Assembly (NCBI GenBank): GCA_022449545.1
Contig: JAKUPN010000017.1
Coordinates: forward strand, 1 to 39,350
Direction: 5' to 3'
Source: Alphaproteobacteria bacterium
GTDB lineage: Bacteria; Pseudomonadota; Alphaproteobacteria; UBA6615
Length of the DNA: 39,350 nt
Numbering within the stretch: the stretch's first letter is position 1; each line of letters opens with the position of its first letter. A program made the position numbers and the translations under genes. Under the pieces are notes generated by a model. The model was not told the DNA's origin. It worked only from the letters and a program-made list of their open reading frames with translations, and ran no database searches. This document shows positions 1-8,468 of the stretch, one piece after another.

Positions 1-440
1 AGTCGAACTGCACAAGCTGTATCTTCATTAACCATATATTCGATTCGAGAATATAGACCTTCAGTAACTTCACGAACAATTACGCAGTCAATTTTCTTAA
101 CTGGAGATTCTATTCCTGGGATTGTACGAGAAGGTCTTACACTTGCACCGACCTCTAGTCCAACACGTAAATCTCTTAAAGGGTCTCCACCGCCTGGGGG
201 TATTTGTGCAACGTCCATCGCCCCCACAAGAACTGAATCCGCTTCTTTAGCTTTTTTCATGCTCATTTCAGGCATTGCATGTCCTTGTTCGAGGTATGTA
301 CCGTGCCCAGCTGGGTGCGTTTCAAAAGTAAAAGAGGGTCCACCAAATTTTTGTAATGAGGTGAGAACTTCAAGCGAACATTCTGTTACCTCAGAGCCAA
401 TTCCGTCTCCAGGGAAGACACATATTGAATAATTTGTCAT
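1..440 (-). CDS. Isocitrate/isopropylmalate dehydrogenase family protein (partial, N-terminal part)
   Basis: This is an open frame from an ATG at 440 running leftward off the window edge, so only about 146 N-terminal residues are visible. The translation starts MTNYSICVFPGDGIGSEV, the PGDGIG nucleotide-binding start typical of the LeuB/isocitrate/tartrate dehydrogenase family. It continues with a PPGGGDPLRDLRVGLE segment, which corresponds to the family's substrate-binding loop, and a VREVTEGLYS stretch matching the conserved (V/I)RE-TEG-Y motif. These enzymes oxidise and decarboxylate (2R,3S)-hydroxyacids with NAD(P). Here the choice between 3-isopropylmalate, isocitrate and tartrate/malate types cannot be made, because the C-terminal half is missing. 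No leuA, leuC or leuD is nearby, so a LeuB role is not supported by context. It is divergent from the cupin gene at 731. Confidence 0.85.
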   Translation of the reverse strand, partial: MTNYSICVFPGDGIGSEVTECSLEVLTSLQKFGGPSFTFETHPAGHGTYLEQGHAMPEMSMKKAKEADSVLVGAMDVAQIPPGGGDPLRDLRVGLEVGASVRPSRTIPGIESPVKKIDCVIVREVTEGLYSRIEYMVNEDTACAVR

Positions 441-622
441 AGTTATACTTTTCCTAGAATTATTTACTTCGTATTGAAGATGTAAGTAAATTAAGTGATA
501 GAAACTATTTCGTCGAGAAAAAGAAAGTATATTAATTGAAAGAGTGCGCTGACTAAAATTATATATTTGCTATGATTAGTAGAAAGTTAATACTATTTTC
601 TTTTACTAATATTTAAATTAGA

Positions 623-651
623 TAATAAGAATACTATTAGTATTCTTATTA
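623..651. repeat. Perfect inverted repeat, 14-bp arms around one base
   Basis: Positions 623-636 read TAATAAGAATACTA and 638-651 are the exact reverse complement, with a single T at 637 between them. It lies in the 290-base divergent region between the dehydrogenase gene (start at 440) and the cupin gene (start at 731). A near copy of the half-site core, AATACTATT, occurs at 589-597. A palindrome this long in an intergenic promoter region could be an operator for a dimeric regulator or a hairpin in the cupin leader. There is no strong T-run after it, so it does not look like a standard terminator. The rest of 441-730 is AT-rich and I see no gene in it. Confidence 0.7.
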
Positions 652-730
652 AGATCCTAAATTATTTTATCAAAACTAAATTACCTGCCTGGTTTAAATT
701 ATAGCTTTTAAATGAAAGGAATTACTTTTT

Positions 731-1270
731 ATGCTCAAGCCGGTTAGAAGGTTGATAGCCGCACATAATTCGGAAGGTCAATCTTATATTCAAGAAGATA
801 AAGATGCTCCAAACACAACAAATACTGGAGGTATCGATGGATATCCGTGGACAGAATTGTGGGCTGTGGATTCTGTTCCAGCAGACAACTCAGGAAATAT
901 TGATGCAGCTGATAGACCTATTAAACTTCAGCCTCCTGAGAGAGGAAATGTGTTCAGAATAGTCGATATTCCACCCGACACCCTCAGGTTTGGAGCTAAT
1001 GTTGATCAGTCACCTGACACAAGCGCTGTTGCGGGTAGTGATGCTTATGCTGCTGGAGCGGGATCTCGTCATCCTGGCTTTCATAAGACCCGCACAGTTG
1101 ATTATGCCATCATTCTTGATGGAGAAATTGTTGCAATGATGGATATTGGAGAGACCGTGATGCGAGCTGGTGATGTTCTCATACAGAGGGGAACAAATCA
1201 TGCTTGGTCAAATAGGACTGATAAGGCTTGTCGTATCGCATTTATACTAATTGATGCTGATTCACTTTAA
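731..1270 (+). CDS. Cupin domain-containing protein
   Basis: This 179-residue protein has a C-terminal single cupin barrel. The first cupin motif is around residues 115-140 (HPGFHKTRTVDYAIILDGE) and the second around 148-162 (GDVLIQRGTNHAWSN). His and Glu/Asp residues are placed as expected for a metal site. The N-terminal 100 residues carry a PWTELW segment seen in cupin proteins of organic-acid and aromatic catabolism loci. The start follows AAAGGA at about 13 bases. Cupins of this size can be dioxygenases, isomerases or binding proteins, so no reaction is assigned. It lies upstream of and co-directional with the MDR reductase at 1350 (80-base gap) and may be transcribed with it. Confidence 0.8.
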   Translation: MLKPVRRLIAAHNSEGQSYIQEDKDAPNTTNTGGIDGYPWTELWAVDSVPADNSGNIDAADRPIKLQPPERGNVFRIVDIPPDTLRFGANVDQSPDTSAVAGSDAYAAGAGSRHPGFHKTRTVDYAIILDGEIVAMMDIGETVMRAGDVLIQRGTNHAWSNRTDKACRIAFILIDADSL

Positions 1271-1291
1271 ATCAATTTAAAAAGATTTTTT
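1266..1291 (+). terminator. Weak AT-only hairpin with T-run after the cupin gene
   Basis: TTTAAAT (1266-1272) and ATTTAAA (1275-1281) form an inverted repeat overlapping the stop codon, followed by a run of T at 1286-1291. The stem has no G or C pairs, so it may only slow polymerase. Confidence 0.25.
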
Positions 1292-1349
1292 CTTTAATTT
1301 TGTAGCTGTTTTTTTATTACACTTAATTTTTGTTTTTGAAGGAGTGAAA

Positions 1350-2273
1350 ATGAAGGCCTCGTATATTCTTGAGCAAGGTGGACCAGAAGTGTTTAGATAT
1401 GGTGAGCTACCCGACCCTGTCGCTGGACAAGGTGAGGTGGTAATTGACGTTTACGCTGCTAGTGTAAACGGTGCCGATTGGAAAGTTCGATCAGGCAGTT
1501 ATAATAGTATTAGTAATTTTCCATACATTCTAGGAAGAGACTTTTCTGGAGTTATAAGTGAAGTTGGCCCCAATGTTGATGACTTTCGAGTAGGAGATGA
1601 AGTTTTTGGTGTATGTGATGTTGGTCAAGAGGGTGCATATGCAGAAAAGATTTCGGTGAAAGCAAGCATCATTGCTGATAAGCCAGACACGATAACACAT
1701 TATGAAGCTGCAGCATTAGCTTTGACTGGACTTACAGCTATTATTTCTATTCAAGAAACATTAAAGCTTACATCAGGTGAGAGGATTTTAATTACTGGAG
1801 GCGCTGGAGGAGTTGCCAGCCTCGCTATTCAGATTTCTAAAAATATTGGCGCATATGTTTTAACCACCACAAGTGCATCTAATATAAATTATGTGAGAAG
1901 TTTGGGTGCTGATGTAATTATTGATTATAAGAATGATGAAGTTAATGAGATGGCTAAAGATTGTGACGCTCTATTTGAGACTGTTGGTGGTGATGTAGCA
2001 ATCACTTCTCCTAATGTACTAAAAAAAGGAGGTAGAGCTGCTTTTATAGCTTCGGGACCAGAAGTGCCAAGGGTGGATAGAAGAGATATAGATTTGCTTC
2101 GGCCTAATGTTGGACGGGACCGGCATTTCTTAGAAAGGGTGATTAGCCTCTATGAGACAAAAGCAATAAGATTGCCAGAAATAAAAACTTTCGATCTGTC
2201 AGAATCCGAGGCTGCTCATCGAATTAGTGAAGGAAGGCATTTCCGAGGCAAGCTAATACTTGTCACAAAATAA
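1350..2273 (+). CDS. Zinc-free medium-chain dehydrogenase/reductase (quinone oxidoreductase type)
   Basis: This 307-residue protein of the MDR superfamily has an N-terminal GroES-like domain (GRDFSGVISEVG near residues 62-75) and a Rossmann domain with GGAGGVASLAIQ near residues 150-161. It lacks the cysteine-rich structural zinc loop and the catalytic zinc ligands, which places it with the NAD(P)H:quinone reductase/zeta-crystallin-like enzymes that reduce activated double bonds or quinones with NADPH. The ATG at 1350 is preferred over an in-frame GTG at 1344, because GAAGGAG ends five bases before the ATG and overlaps the GTG. It follows the cupin gene on the same strand and converges on the Gfo/Idh/MocA gene with a 12-base gap. 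The substrate is unknown. Confidence 0.87.
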   Translation: MKASYILEQGGPEVFRYGELPDPVAGQGEVVIDVYAASVNGADWKVRSGSYNSISNFPYILGRDFSGVISEVGPNVDDFRVGDEVFGVCDVGQEGAYAEKISVKASIIADKPDTITHYEAAALALTGLTAIISIQETLKLTSGERILITGGAGGVASLAIQISKNIGAYVLTTTSASNINYVRSLGADVIIDYKNDEVNEMAKDCDALFETVGGDVAITSPNVLKKGGRAAFIASGPEVPRVDRRDIDLLRPNVGRDRHFLERVISLYETKAIRLPEIKTFDLSESEAAHRISEGRHFRGKLILVTK

Positions 2274-2285
2274 CCCTAAGAGGTT

Positions 2286-3296
2286 TTATTTGACTTTTAC
2301 AGGAATACCCTTTTCGGCTGATGATACAATTGCTTCAATCACTGAACAACCGTGAACAGCCTGCTTTGTAGAGACAGGATAAGCAGCACGGCCAGTTGTC
2401 GCATCAGCAAAGCTTTCAAGCTCTGCTCTGACAGTGTCAAATCCTTTATACTCCTGCTCTTCTGTATTTATAACGCCCGCAGCTCCAGTTATTTGTCCCG
2501 TATTGTTGGGGGTATAAAGAAAACTGCTCATATCCGGATTACGAATTTCAACTGAGCCCTCTGATCCCCAAACGTGAAGTCGAAATGAAGGGTGGGTTGC
2601 GAGTAAAGTGCCTACATATCCCGACATTCCATTGGTCATTTTGAATAAAACTGAGGTAGTGTCATCTGTATCATTTGGTACTATACGACGGAAGCTTTGA
2701 CAAAAGACTTCGTCAATATCTCCGAATAGATCTATCATTAAGTCGATTATATGTATTGCCATGGGAGTGAGGCCACCAGCTGGGGTCTCTTTCTTGTCTG
2801 CACGCCAGGCATCTGAGGTAAGAGCCATTCCTATAGGGGCACACATCGTACCTTCCCAATGTAGTAGCGTTCCAAGAGAGTTTTTATCAATTTTTTCTTT
2901 GAGAGCTTTTACAGCCGGACTAAACCTTCGATTAAATCCTACTGCTAATATAACATTAGATTTATCTACGGCAGCAATAGCTTGGAGTGCCCCTTCCTTC
3001 GTTAATGTTAGAGGTTTTTCCATAAAAACGTGCTTACTTGCTTTAGCTGCTTCAATTATTTGCATGACATGCTGAGAATGAGGAGTTGCAAAAACAACCG
3101 CATCAATTTTTTTATTAGATAAAATGTCTTCAAAAGAATTAAAGATAGCTAGTCCTTGTTCCTCAGCAAAATCACTTACTTTGGAAGGTGTGCGTACATA
3201 TCCAGCTGAGAAACGAATTTTTTGTGATTTTTGTTGAACCGATTGAACTAGTACCTTGCCCCACCAGCCTAAGCCAACAATAGCAGCATTTAGCAT
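2286..3296 (-). CDS. Gfo/Idh/MocA family oxidoreductase
   Basis: This 336-residue NAD(P)-dependent dehydrogenase has the N-terminal Rossmann motif GLGWWG at residues 8-13 and the family signature EKP near residue 94 (FMEKPLTLT), which carries the catalytic lysine. A C-terminal alpha/beta substrate domain contains AGGLTPMAIHIIDLM near residue 175, with the conserved His and Asp. The family oxidises or reduces sugars, inositols and related polyols, but the substrate cannot be read from sequence. The start has TAGGAGAA a few bases upstream. It is divergent from the molybdenum hydroxylase gene at 3499 with a 202-base shared promoter region, and convergent with the MDR gene. A second, distinct family member is at 10272. 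Confidence 0.88.
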   Translation of the reverse strand: MLNAAIVGLGWWGKVLVQSVQQKSQKIRFSAGYVRTPSKVSDFAEEQGLAIFNSFEDILSNKKIDAVVFATPHSQHVMQIIEAAKASKHVFMEKPLTLTKEGALQAIAAVDKSNVILAVGFNRRFSPAVKALKEKIDKNSLGTLLHWEGTMCAPIGMALTSDAWRADKKETPAGGLTPMAIHIIDLMIDLFGDIDEVFCQSFRRIVPNDTDDTTSVLFKMTNGMSGYVGTLLATHPSFRLHVWGSEGSVEIRNPDMSSFLYTPNNTGQITGAAGVINTEEQEYKGFDTVRAELESFADATTGRAAYPVSTKQAVHGCSVIEAIVSSAEKGIPVKVK

Positions 3297-3498
3297 CTTG
3301 TTCTCCTAGAAGCCTTTATTTATATGCTTGTTAAAATTTAATTTATAAAACTCTATTTTTGATAGTGATGATGATATATGCAAGCTCAGTCTGCAACCTA
3401 TTCATAAAAAATTCATCATAGAATCGTATTTTTATTAAATTAAATTCAGTTTGAGATATTTTTAGGTTATCTTACCCATAAAAAATGGAGCTCTATAG

Positions 3499-5829
3499 AT
3501 GGAAAAATTTGGTGTTGGACAAGGCGTCAAGAGAGAAGAAGATCCCAGGCTTCTAAAGGGTGAGGGTTTGTTTGTTAACGACATAAATATTCCTAACCAG
3601 ACCTATGCGATAATTTTGCGATCTCCTCACGCACATGCGGAAATTAACTCCATCGACATATCTCAAGCCCTAAATGCTAGGGGAGTAATAGGAATATACA
3701 CCGGGGATGATATTGCAGAAGATAAATTAGGTGTACCAGGCATGCCAGCTAAATGGCTCAGGCCTGATGGGCAACCTATGAAATACCGCCCTCAGCCTCC
3801 ATTAGCATTGGGCAGAGTGAGATATGTTGGAGACCCAGTAGCATTGATCATAGCAGATACTCTTGATCAAGCAAAAGATGGAGCAGAACTCATTCATGTG
3901 GACTATAATCCCCTTGCATCTATAACTGATACTGAACAAACGATATTAGAAGGCGTTCCATTAGTTTGGGACGACTATTCTGATAACATCTCAGGGCAAT
4001 TTGAAAAAGGCGATCTTGATTCTGTAAGTTTAGCTTTCAGAAATGCTTCACATATAGTTAAACGAAAATTCAAAATATCTCGAGTCTTTGCTCAATATAT
4101 GGAACCTCGTGGAGCAATCGGAGTGTATGATGCTAGAGAAAAAAGATTCACGCTATACGCTGATGTTCAGTATCCACACAGAGTACGCCAGCTTTTAGCA
4201 GAAAAAATTTTTTCTATTCCAGAGCAGGACATTCGTGTTGTATCGAGAGATGTTGGAGGCGGTTTTGGGACTAAGGGTTGGCAGTATGCAGAGCATCGAT
4301 TAGTTCTGTGGGCATCGAAAAAAATAGGGCGACCTGTCAAGTGGTCCTGTGAACGCAGCGAGGCTGTGCAAGCAGATGAGCATGGAAGAGACAATATAAC
4401 TGAAGCTGAGCTGGCCTTTGATTCAAACGGAAAGATTACTGGACTAAAAGTTGATACTATAGCGAACATAGGAGCCTACCTCTCCGCTATTCGTAATCTT
4501 TTGGCTGTTTCTTTAAGTATTGGGGGATTAATTGGAGTTTATGAAGTTCCTTCAGCATATGTAAGGGTTAGAACGGTCCACTCCAACAGCAATCCAACTG
4601 CCCCTTATAGAGGAGCGGGGCGTCCTGAAGCAACTTACGTAATCGAGCGCATGTTAGATGAATCTGCTAGGGAATTAAATATAGATCCGATTGAGTTGAG
4701 AAGTCGAAATATAATTCCATCTGAAAACATGCCTATAAAAACTGCTTTGGGCCAGAGCTATGATTGTGGTCAGTTTCTAGAAAATCAGGAAAAGGTGCTA
4801 GATATGGCTAATCATAAAGAGTTTATCAATAGACAAGAAGAAGCTTCTACTAGAGGTAAACTTAGAGGTATAGGCATTGCAAATCCTATTGAAGAAGCGG
4901 CCTCTCCAATTCCTGATTTTTCTGAGATAAGGTTTGCCACGGATGGATCGGCAACTGTTCTCATGGGAACTAAAAGTCAAGGACAGGGACATGAGACTAT
5001 TTATAAGCAGATTATTTCTGAAAGGCTTGGCTTGGCTCCTGAAGAGGTCAGAGTAATAGATGGTGATACCGATAGGGTTGCCTTTGGTATGGGCACGATG
5101 GGATCACGTTCCACAGTGGTTGGTGGTTCTGCTCTTTTTTATGCGGCGGACAAAATAATAAATAAAGCTCAAATTATTGCGGCAAATCTTTTAGAAGCAA
5201 GTATTTCAGATATAGAGTTTACTAAAGGAAAATTCGTTGTAATTGGAACTGATCAGGAGATTGCATTAAAGGAGGTAGCAAAGGCTTCTTTTATCCCAGC
5301 TAAGATACCAGAGGGAACTGACCCAGGACTTTATGAGTCTTCAACTTTTTTACCTTCTGATGCAACATACCCTAATGGAAGTCACGTATCTGAGGTAGAG
5401 ATCGATCCTGATACTGGAGTGGTAGATATAGTCGGGTACTGGGTTGTTGATGATGTTGGTATAATGATTAATCCGACCATAGTGAAAGGGCAAATTCACG
5501 GTGGCGTAGCACAAGGGGTAGGACAGATTCTTATGGAACAGGTCTGTTATGACAAAGATAGTGGTCAGCTTTTAAGTGGGTCTTTTATGGATTATGCGAT
5601 GCCTCGCGCTGATAACTTTGTCTCAATAGATGTCTCTAGTAATGAAGTTCCCACTAATCGTAATCCTCTTGGTGTAAAGGGCGCAGGCGAGGCTGGCACT
5701 GTTGGGGCTATGCCTTCACTTATGAATGCTATATTAAATGCACTGGCTCCAATTGGAGTCACCAATATTGAAATGCCGGTGACCTCCGAGCGTGTTTGGA
5801 GTGCCATTAATCAAGCAAAGTCGAATTAG
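3499..5829 (+). CDS. Xanthine dehydrogenase/aldehyde oxidase family molybdopterin-binding subunit (CoxL-like, form II type)
   Basis: This 776-residue large subunit of a molybdenum hydroxylase is full length. It opens with VGQGVKREEDPRLLKGEG, the usual start of CoxL-like proteins. Molybdopterin-contact motifs are visible: GGGFGTKG near residue 252, APYRGAGRPEA near 370, GQGHETI near 497 and the catalytic-glutamate region GVKGAGEAGTVG near 735. The active-site loop reads YRGAGR, not the CSFR loop of true form I carbon monoxide dehydrogenase, so CO oxidation is unlikely. A hydroxylation of an aldehyde, purine or N-heterocycle is expected. The enzyme normally works with a 2Fe-2S subunit and an FAD subunit. 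Neither is in the window. TGGAG eight bases upstream supports the start. The FAH-family gene follows after 75 bases. Confidence 0.9.
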   Translation: MEKFGVGQGVKREEDPRLLKGEGLFVNDINIPNQTYAIILRSPHAHAEINSIDISQALNARGVIGIYTGDDIAEDKLGVPGMPAKWLRPDGQPMKYRPQPPLALGRVRYVGDPVALIIADTLDQAKDGAELIHVDYNPLASITDTEQTILEGVPLVWDDYSDNISGQFEKGDLDSVSLAFRNASHIVKRKFKISRVFAQYMEPRGAIGVYDAREKRFTLYADVQYPHRVRQLLAEKIFSIPEQDIRVVSRDVGGGFGTKGWQYAEHRLVLWASKKIGRPVKWSCERSEAVQADEHGRDNITEAELAFDSNGKITGLKVDTIANIGAYLSAIRNLLAVSLSIGGLIGVYEVPSAYVRVRTVHSNSNPTAPYRGAGRPEATYVIERMLDESARELNIDPIELRSRNIIPSENMPIKTALGQSYDCGQFLENQEKVLDMANHKEFINRQEEASTRGKLRGIGIANPIEEAASPIPDFSEIRFATDGSATVLMGTKSQGQGHETIYKQIISERLGLAPEEVRVIDGDTDRVAFGMGTMGSRSTVVGGSALFYAADKIINKAQIIAANLLEASISDIEFTKGKFVVIGTDQEIALKEVAKASFIPAKIPEGTDPGLYESSTFLPSDATYPNGSHVSEVEIDPDTGVVDIVGYWVVDDVGIMINPTIVKGQIHGGVAQGVGQILMEQVCYDKDSGQLLSGSFMDYAMPRADNFVSIDVSSNEVPTNRNPLGVKGAGEAGTVGAMPSLMNAILNALAPIGVTNIEMPVTSERVWSAINQAKSN

Positions 5830-5904
5830 AAACACTTAGTAAAACTCTGTTGATCGTTTTTGTCCCATCTATAAATAACAGACTATTTTTAAGGAGAGTT
5901 TAAA

Positions 5905-6894
5905 ATGAAGATTGTAAGGTTTAATGATGGAACTACAGGACTATTAGTTGGCGATCAAATCGTAGATGTGATCTCTTCATCGATGTTACTTGATAAGTCT
6001 AAATCAGACATTTTGGATAGTCTTTTGCTTGATGGCGGAAAAGGTTCATGGAATGAAATGATTATTAACTGGGATGAAGCAAAAGAGCCACTTGATGAAT
6101 TGAACTCTTTAGCTCAATCAGGTGACCTTGAGAAGACCTTACCGCTTACATCAGTGCGCCTAAATGCTCCACTTCCAGACCCAAGAAATAGAATAATAGC
6201 TTTAGGCGCAAACGTGGCTGCTCATGCTGTGAACGCATTTAAAGCTATAACAGGACAAGAATTTACCGAAGATCATTTTCATAAGGAACAAAGAGATGGA
6301 TTACCCCCTTGGGGCTTTACAATTATGCCTGAGACGGTGGTTGGAACAGATACGGAGGTGAAACCTGAATCTGGAGTTGAAAAATTTGACTATGAGGTTG
6401 AAGTAGGAGTTATCTTAGCTTCTGGGGGCAAAAATTTGACAAATAATGACTTCAGTGTTTGGGGCTTTACAGTATGGAATGATCTCTCGATACGTGATCC
6501 AAGGCTGGGAATTGGTGCACCAATACACCGTGGGGCATTTAACTGGGCTTTGGAAAAGAACTTTGAGACTGGGAATTCTTGTGGCCCCTGTGTTGTTGTA
6601 GATGAAAGCTATGATGTTAATAATTTGCAGTGCGTTATGCGGGTGAATGGGGAAGTCCGCCAGGATTGGAATACATCGGATATGATTTTTGGATTTTCTC
6701 AGTCTGTTTCCTATTTGTCGCGTTATATACAAATGAATCCTGGAGATATTATTTGTTCAGGAACGGGGGCAGGAACTGCGATTGAGAGCGGAGTTGACGG
6801 AGACAAGTGGCTCAAACCTGGCGATAGGATGGAAGCTCAAGTCGAAGGTGTTGGAACATTAATAAATACAGTGGGCGAATGGGGTAACTCTTGA
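5905..6894 (+). CDS. Fumarylacetoacetate hydrolase (FAH) family protein
   Basis: This 329-residue protein has an N-terminal domain of about 100 residues and a C-terminal FAH fold. FDYEVEVGVILA near residues 158-169 carries the acidic metal ligands, NDLSIRD follows near residue 193, and FSQSVSYLSRYIQMNPGD lies near the end of the fold. FAH-family enzymes cleave or decarboxylate 2-oxo acids (fumarylpyruvate, oxaloacetate, 2-oxo-hept-3-ene-dioate) with a divalent metal. The exact substrate is not evident. AAGGAG lies eleven bases before the ATG. It follows the molybdenum hydroxylase gene on the same strand with a 75-base gap, so the two probably form a short catabolic operon in which the hydroxylase feeds a ring- or chain-cleavage route. 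That link is an inference. Confidence 0.87.
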   Translation: MKIVRFNDGTTGLLVGDQIVDVISSSMLLDKSKSDILDSLLLDGGKGSWNEMIINWDEAKEPLDELNSLAQSGDLEKTLPLTSVRLNAPLPDPRNRIIALGANVAAHAVNAFKAITGQEFTEDHFHKEQRDGLPPWGFTIMPETVVGTDTEVKPESGVEKFDYEVEVGVILASGGKNLTNNDFSVWGFTVWNDLSIRDPRLGIGAPIHRGAFNWALEKNFETGNSCGPCVVVDESYDVNNLQCVMRVNGEVRQDWNTSDMIFGFSQSVSYLSRYIQMNPGDIICSGTGAGTAIESGVDGDKWLKPGDRMEAQVEGVGTLINTVGEWGNS

Positions 6895-7032
6895 TTGTCA
6901 GATAGGATTAAGGACTTATCATCGAGGTTTTCTGCTGACCTAGCAAGACTAAAATTGAAGTAATATGAGTATAATTTTCTTGTTAGGTTTGTTTTTTATA
7001 TTCGCGCAGAAACAATTATTTTATCATCCGAA

Positions 7033-7959
7033 ATGAGGAATTCTGAGCCATCTAGGCAGGATACAGATTCTTCTGAAGCACTTCCCTATGCAATGCTAAT
7101 TGCTGCGGCAATGATTCTTGCTAGCAATCATATAATTGCTCGTTACTTTAATGAAATGATACCTCCACTGGGGCTGGTTTTTTGGCGAATGGTAGTAGGT
7201 TCGTTAGTTATATTACCCTTTGCGATAAGTGGAGCAGTAAATAATCGCCAAACTATATTAGAAAATTTCAAACTTTTTTTGATTATGGCATGTTTATTTG
7301 TCCCCTTGGGCAACGGACTTATTTACGTTGGCTACAATTTTACGACTGCACTTAATGGTGGTGTTGTATCAACAACACAGCCAGCATTAACAGTTCTTAT
7401 TTCTTGTCTATTGTTTCGAGACTTTATTAACTGGAAGCAAGCAACAGGAATTATAATTGCAGCATTAGGAGTATTTGTAATTATATCGAGAGGAAGCCCA
7501 CAATATATTATGGAGTTTCAACCTAATCCGGGGGATATTTTAATATTGGTTGCCACAGTATTTATAGCTTTACATAATGTCTTACTGAGAAGTATTCCCA
7601 AACAAATCAGCATAATCACTTTTATGTTTGTAATACAGATTGTTGGTGCTTTGATTACCCTTCCGTTTTATATGATTGAGACATACTTTTATAAGCCTGT
7701 TCCTACTGACTTTATGAGTATTGGAGTATTGCTTTGGGTGGGCATTGCAATTACGAGTATTGCTGTTGGACTAATGAATTCGGCCGTTCGAATAATTGGA
7801 GCAAATAAAGCAAGTATTGGTAATTATATGCGATCTCTTTTCACTGCGTTTTTAGCAATTGTTTTTTTGGGAGAAGAAGTACAAGTTTTTCATGTCCTTT
7901 CTTTAGTTTTTGTTCTAGGAGGCGTTTATTTAATGACTAAGTCATCATCAGAAATATAA
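7033..7959 (+). CDS. DMT superfamily transporter (EamA domains)
   Basis: This 308-residue, very hydrophobic inner-membrane protein has about ten predicted membrane segments arranged as two EamA repeats (roughly residues 17-148 and 165-302). Typical family features are LGLVFWRMVVGS near residue 45 and the second-repeat end FLGEEVQVFHVLSLVFVLGGV near 280. EamA proteins export or import metabolites such as amino acids, but the substrate cannot be assigned. There is no clear Shine-Dalgarno sequence before the ATG: the upstream bases read TTATTTTATCATCCGAA. The start could therefore be weak or leaderless. The gene stands 138 bases after the FAH gene and may end the same catabolic group as its transporter. 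Confidence 0.88.
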   Translation: MRNSEPSRQDTDSSEALPYAMLIAAAMILASNHIIARYFNEMIPPLGLVFWRMVVGSLVILPFAISGAVNNRQTILENFKLFLIMACLFVPLGNGLIYVGYNFTTALNGGVVSTTQPALTVLISCLLFRDFINWKQATGIIIAALGVFVIISRGSPQYIMEFQPNPGDILILVATVFIALHNVLLRSIPKQISIITFMFVIQIVGALITLPFYMIETYFYKPVPTDFMSIGVLLWVGIAITSIAVGLMNSAVRIIGANKASIGNYMRSLFTAFLAIVFLGEEVQVFHVLSLVFVLGGVYLMTKSSSEI

Positions 7960-8194
7960 GAAAAGAGATTTTTCAATATATTATATTGGCTTTAAAAAAC
8001 TATAAATTCTTTTATTAATTTTGCTTGCTTTTTTTATATTACTGTATCCTAATTATAATCTAGTGAAGTATTACGATGGGGTTAAGAAACTTTATTTTTT
8101 CAAACTGGATCGTAAGTCAATTTTTTTTGTGATTTAGAACAAGTTGCTCCGCGTATGGCTGATTTGCGGATTTCCAAATAAGAAAGTAAGAATA

Positions 8195-8398
8195 ATGACC
8201 ACAGGAACGGTAAAATTTTTTAATGTAACTCGAGGGTTTGGATTTATTTCTCCTGAGGATGGATCTAAGGATGTATTTGTTCATATCTCAGCTGTTGAGC
8301 AAGCTGGAATGTCCCAATTAACTGAAGGACAGAAAATAAGTTTTGATGTCGAGCCAGATGCGCGTGGGCCAAAAGCAGTAAACCTGCAAGAGGCTTGA
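8195..8398 (+). CDS. Cold-shock protein (CSD family)
   Basis: This is a 67-residue single cold-shock domain that binds single-stranded RNA and DNA as a chaperone. The sequence starts MTTGTVKFFN and contains RNP1 RGFGFI (usual form KGFGFI) and RNP2 VFVHIS. The upstream in-frame ATG at 8156 and the GTT-to-ATG open stretch before 8195 lie outside the conserved domain, so the start is placed at 8195. The start region (AAGAAAGTAAGA) has only a weak ribosome site. The 235-base gap upstream (7960-8194) is long and AT-rich and probably holds the promoter and a leader. A small hairpin TCCGC/GCGGA is seen at 8148-8170. The TGTVKFFN form is common in alphaproteobacteria. Confidence 0.95.
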   Translation: MTTGTVKFFNVTRGFGFISPEDGSKDVFVHISAVEQAGMSQLTEGQKISFDVEPDARGPKAVNLQEA

Positions 8399-8399
8399 T

Positions 8400-8438
8400 T
8401 TACATTTTTGATAAAAGACATTGGGTCAAAGAATGTAA
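8400..8438 (+). terminator. Hairpin directly after the cold-shock gene
   Basis: The left arm is 8400-8411 (TTACATTTTTGA) and the right arm 8426-8438 (TCAAAGAATGTAA). They pair over 12 bp with one G-U pair and one bulged A, closing a 14-base loop. The stem begins right after the TGA stop and is followed by a T-rich stretch (TATTTGTGATTTTC). It is a plausible terminator or 3' stabilising hairpin for the cold-shock mRNA. Confidence 0.5.
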
Positions 8439-8468
8439 TATTTGTGATTTTCATTATATTATTTAGAT

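Noticed and set aside
3499-5829. Form I carbon monoxide dehydrogenase large subunit (coxL)
   Set aside because: The active-site loop reads YRGAGR, lacking the Cys-Ser-Phe-Arg loop that marks CO-oxidising enzymes.
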